64,000 nucleotides of DNA, from contig CAKZGE010000001.1 of assembly GCA_936914845.1 (NCBI GenBank), positions 186,001 through 250,000 on the forward strand. Reading direction: 5' to 3'. Positions within the stretch are counted from its first letter, which is position 1. The number at the start of each line of letters is the position of its first letter. The DNA comes from an uncultured Chloracidobacterium sp. (GTDB taxonomy: Bacteria > Acidobacteriota > Blastocatellia > Pyrinomonadales > Pyrinomonadaceae). Below, one piece after another: positions 62,413-64,000 of the stretch. The notes under the pieces were generated by a model. That model worked only from the letters and a program-made list of their open reading frames with translations. It was not told where the DNA came from and searched no databases. A program made the position numbers and the translations under genes.

Positions 62413-63186
62413 CTAGAAAGAGCGATAGCCGGTTCCGATCTTATCGTCTGAAAATCCCGTGACCGCATCCAAGAGCTGCCTGCACAATCGACGCTCGGCT
62501 TCTCCCCTGCTTGCCAGGTCGCGAACCAGAACGGCCAATTCCATCATTTCCTGATGTTCTGGAGCGGCTCTTACTCCGGTCAACCATTCGCGCAGTTCCT
62601 TAACCCCGGCGGATTCATCGCTTAATATCCGACCGCCCATTTCATGCAATAACCTTGCAGCCTCATAGGCATTTACGAGCGACGCGATCGGCTCGGCGTA
62701 CATAGCTGCCTTGTCCATTTCAAGCGGTGAAAATGGGCTGAACGGCGGTTGACCGCGACGATTGACATATTCCAGAACCCCGATCATCTCGCCATTGTGT
62801 CGTAATGGTGTAGCCAGGATCATCTGTGTGGAATAGCCGGTGCTCTTATCCACTTCCGAATAGAACGTTTCTTCTTCAGCAACGTCCGACACCGCCATTG
62901 GTTGACCAGAGGACATAACGAAGCCGGCGATCCCTTTCCCGGGCGGGATCCGCATATTGACCAATTGATCGGCAACGGCCCCGATCACCGTGAGAAATTT
63001 TAGACTTCCGTCATTACCGTCTCTTATCAGTACAGATGCCTCGTTTGAATTGAGTTCCGAAGCCGAGATCTGAAGAAGACTTTCGATCGACCGTGTCAAA
63101 GGTTCGGTCAACAGCCGCGCCGTATCTACCGTTTCGATAAGTTGTCTTAGCCTTTGTGCGGATTCATTTTGAGATGGATCAGTCAT
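62413..63186 (-). CDS. GAF-domain protein
   Basis: 257 residues from ATG 63186; the longer frame from 63384 has no match in its first part. Residues 20-170 form a GAF domain (ASVLIRDGNDGSLKFLTVIG, GKGIAGFVMSSGQPMAVSDV, STGYSTQMILATPLRHNGEMIGVLEYVNR). The C-terminal part is helical without an output domain. GAF domains bind small ligands or sense redox state. It may act by protein contact. It leads the operon with the small subtilase and nhaA, 20 bases ahead of the former. Confidence 0.85.
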   Translation of the reverse strand: MTDPSQNESAQRLRQLIETVDTARLLTEPLTRSIESLLQISASELNSNEASVLIRDGNDGSLKFLTVIGAVADQLVNMRIPPGKGIAGFVMSSGQPMAVSDVAEEETFYSEVDKSTGYSTQMILATPLRHNGEMIGVLEYVNRRGQPPFSPFSPLEMDKAAMYAEPIASLVNAYEAARLLHEMGGRILSDESAGVKELREWLTGVRAAPEHQEMMELAVLVRDLASRGEAERRLCRQLLDAVTGFSDDKIGTGYRSF

Positions 63187-63355
63187 GAAAATGATTTTGC
63201 CCAAATTACAACTTTTTATCAACCGACAGAGTTTTCTTTGCAGATTCTGGAACGGGTTTCCTATTCGGCATTTATTCACGGCACACAGCGATATATCTGA
63301 AATCGAACCGCTTTGCACATGCTTTGTGTGCCGGGCCGCATACGGAGGGAAGGAC

Positions 63356-64000
63356 ATGATCTCGAGAATTGGATTGGTTGGCATTTTCGCAGCTGTTGGC
63401 CTTTGCCTATCAAATGCCTCCGCTCAAACCAACGCTTTAGATCTGATAACCTCTTCTGCTCCTTCACAACCTTTTCACATCGAAGCTGGTTCGAGTTTTT
63501 CAGCCTCAGGAAAAGACCTCAAACGAAATAGGGCAACTTCAGGTTCCCTATCTGCGATCACAACCGATCTGGAAGAGGCTCTTTCGGTCATCAGAGGAAA
63601 TCACATTAATGGTCAAAAGCTCGATGCTGAAGCAATGACCGGAAATGCAGTCACCGGCATGCTTCATGAACTTGACCCGCATTCAAATTTCTACGACCGC
63701 CGGGAATATTCCGATCTGATGGGCGAACACCGCAGCGAATACAGCGGTACGGGCGTAACTATTTCGACATTTTTGCGGAACGGAATAGCAAACACATACG
63801 TTGTGGCGGTCGCTCCGGATTCGCCGGCGATGTCGGCGGGGGTGCGTTTCGGCGACCGGATAGCTGATATTGACGGCAAAAGTATGGTCGGTGCAGATTC
63901 GGACACGGTTCGCATTGAACTTCGGGGAAAAGCGGGAACGACGGTCAATGTAACCGTCGAGTCTGCCGATGGTGAGATGCGCAAATTGGCTCTTGGCCGG
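63356..64000 (+). CDS. S41-family C-terminal processing protease, N-terminal part (runs off window)
   Basis: From ATG 63356 (GGAGGGA upstream) 215 residues are visible. A signal peptide (GLVGIFAAVGLCLSNASAQ) is followed by the CtpA-type lead (TTDLEEALSVIRGNHING, AVTGMLHELDPHSNFYDRREYSDLM) and a PDZ domain (EYSGTGVTISTFLRNGIANTYVV; AVAPDSPAMSAGVRFGDRIADIDGKSM). The Ser-Lys catalytic site lies beyond the window. Such enzymes cut the C-termini of periplasmic proteins. Confidence 0.9.
   Translation, partial: MISRIGLVGIFAAVGLCLSNASAQTNALDLITSSAPSQPFHIEAGSSFSASGKDLKRNRATSGSLSAITTDLEEALSVIRGNHINGQKLDAEAMTGNAVTGMLHELDPHSNFYDRREYSDLMGEHRSEYSGTGVTISTFLRNGIANTYVVAVAPDSPAMSAGVRFGDRIADIDGKSMVGADSDTVRIELRGKAGTTVNVTVESADGEMRKLALGR

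Overview
The window is bacterial chromosomal DNA of middling GC content, densely coded (no gene-free stretch over about 210 bases), with one tRNA and no insertion sequence, integrase, CRISPR array or rRNA. The gene style (many Ser/Thr kinases and FHA proteins, small zinc-ribbon signalling proteins, FG-GAP/LVIVD secreted proteins, type IV pilins, an outer-membrane-type LPS transport permease fragment) suggests a Gram-negative soil or water bacterium, most likely an Acidobacteriota of the Blastocatellia/Pyrinomonadaceae kind. That placement is inference from gene content, not from a marker gene.

Layout. 1-1480 (minus): small membrane proteins, recO and the start of an LptF/LptG permease. 1664-7038: a class I glutamine-amidotransferase-like hydrolase, then hslVU, an FN3 lipoprotein, a fumarylacetoacetate-hydrolase-family enzyme and a transaldolase-like aldolase. 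7079-9836: a MarR regulator behind a strikingly regular operator array, a UspA protein and small unknowns. 9816-24283: two phospho-signalling gene sets, FHA+kinase (minus) and FHA-PBP2-RodA/FtsW-PP2C phosphatase (plus), flanking a minor-pilin operon (fimT/pilV/pilW/pilX-like). Together they resemble the actinobacterial kinase/phosphatase/FHA/cell-wall locus.

24280-32830: rRNA/tRNA methyltransferase, acyl-CoA carboxylase beta subunit, alanine racemase, YihY-type membrane protein, a sugar-phosphate SIS protein next to an amidase-like exported protein, an O-antigen ligase-like protein and a glycosyltransferase. 32844-39221 (minus): a second signalling cluster with two more kinases, three proteins sharing an N-terminal zinc ribbon, and an FHA domain fused to a PrsW-type intramembrane protease, interrupted by tRNA-Lys(CTT).

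39315-57568: mostly housekeeping genes (polyprenyl synthase, YajQ, TatD, MetRS, M28 peptidase, FolE, LarC, ArgRS, DAHP synthase, a paired M16 protease). 57565-64000: a SWIM zinc finger-Rad52 fusion divergent from an XRE regulator, then a GAF/cytoplasmic subtilase/NhaA operon, and the start of an S41 processing protease.

The most interesting items are the five-copy operator array with an exact 22-bp period ahead of marR, the SWIM-Rad52 fusion, the FHA-PrsW fusion, and the combined cell-wall/kinase/FHA/pilin locus.
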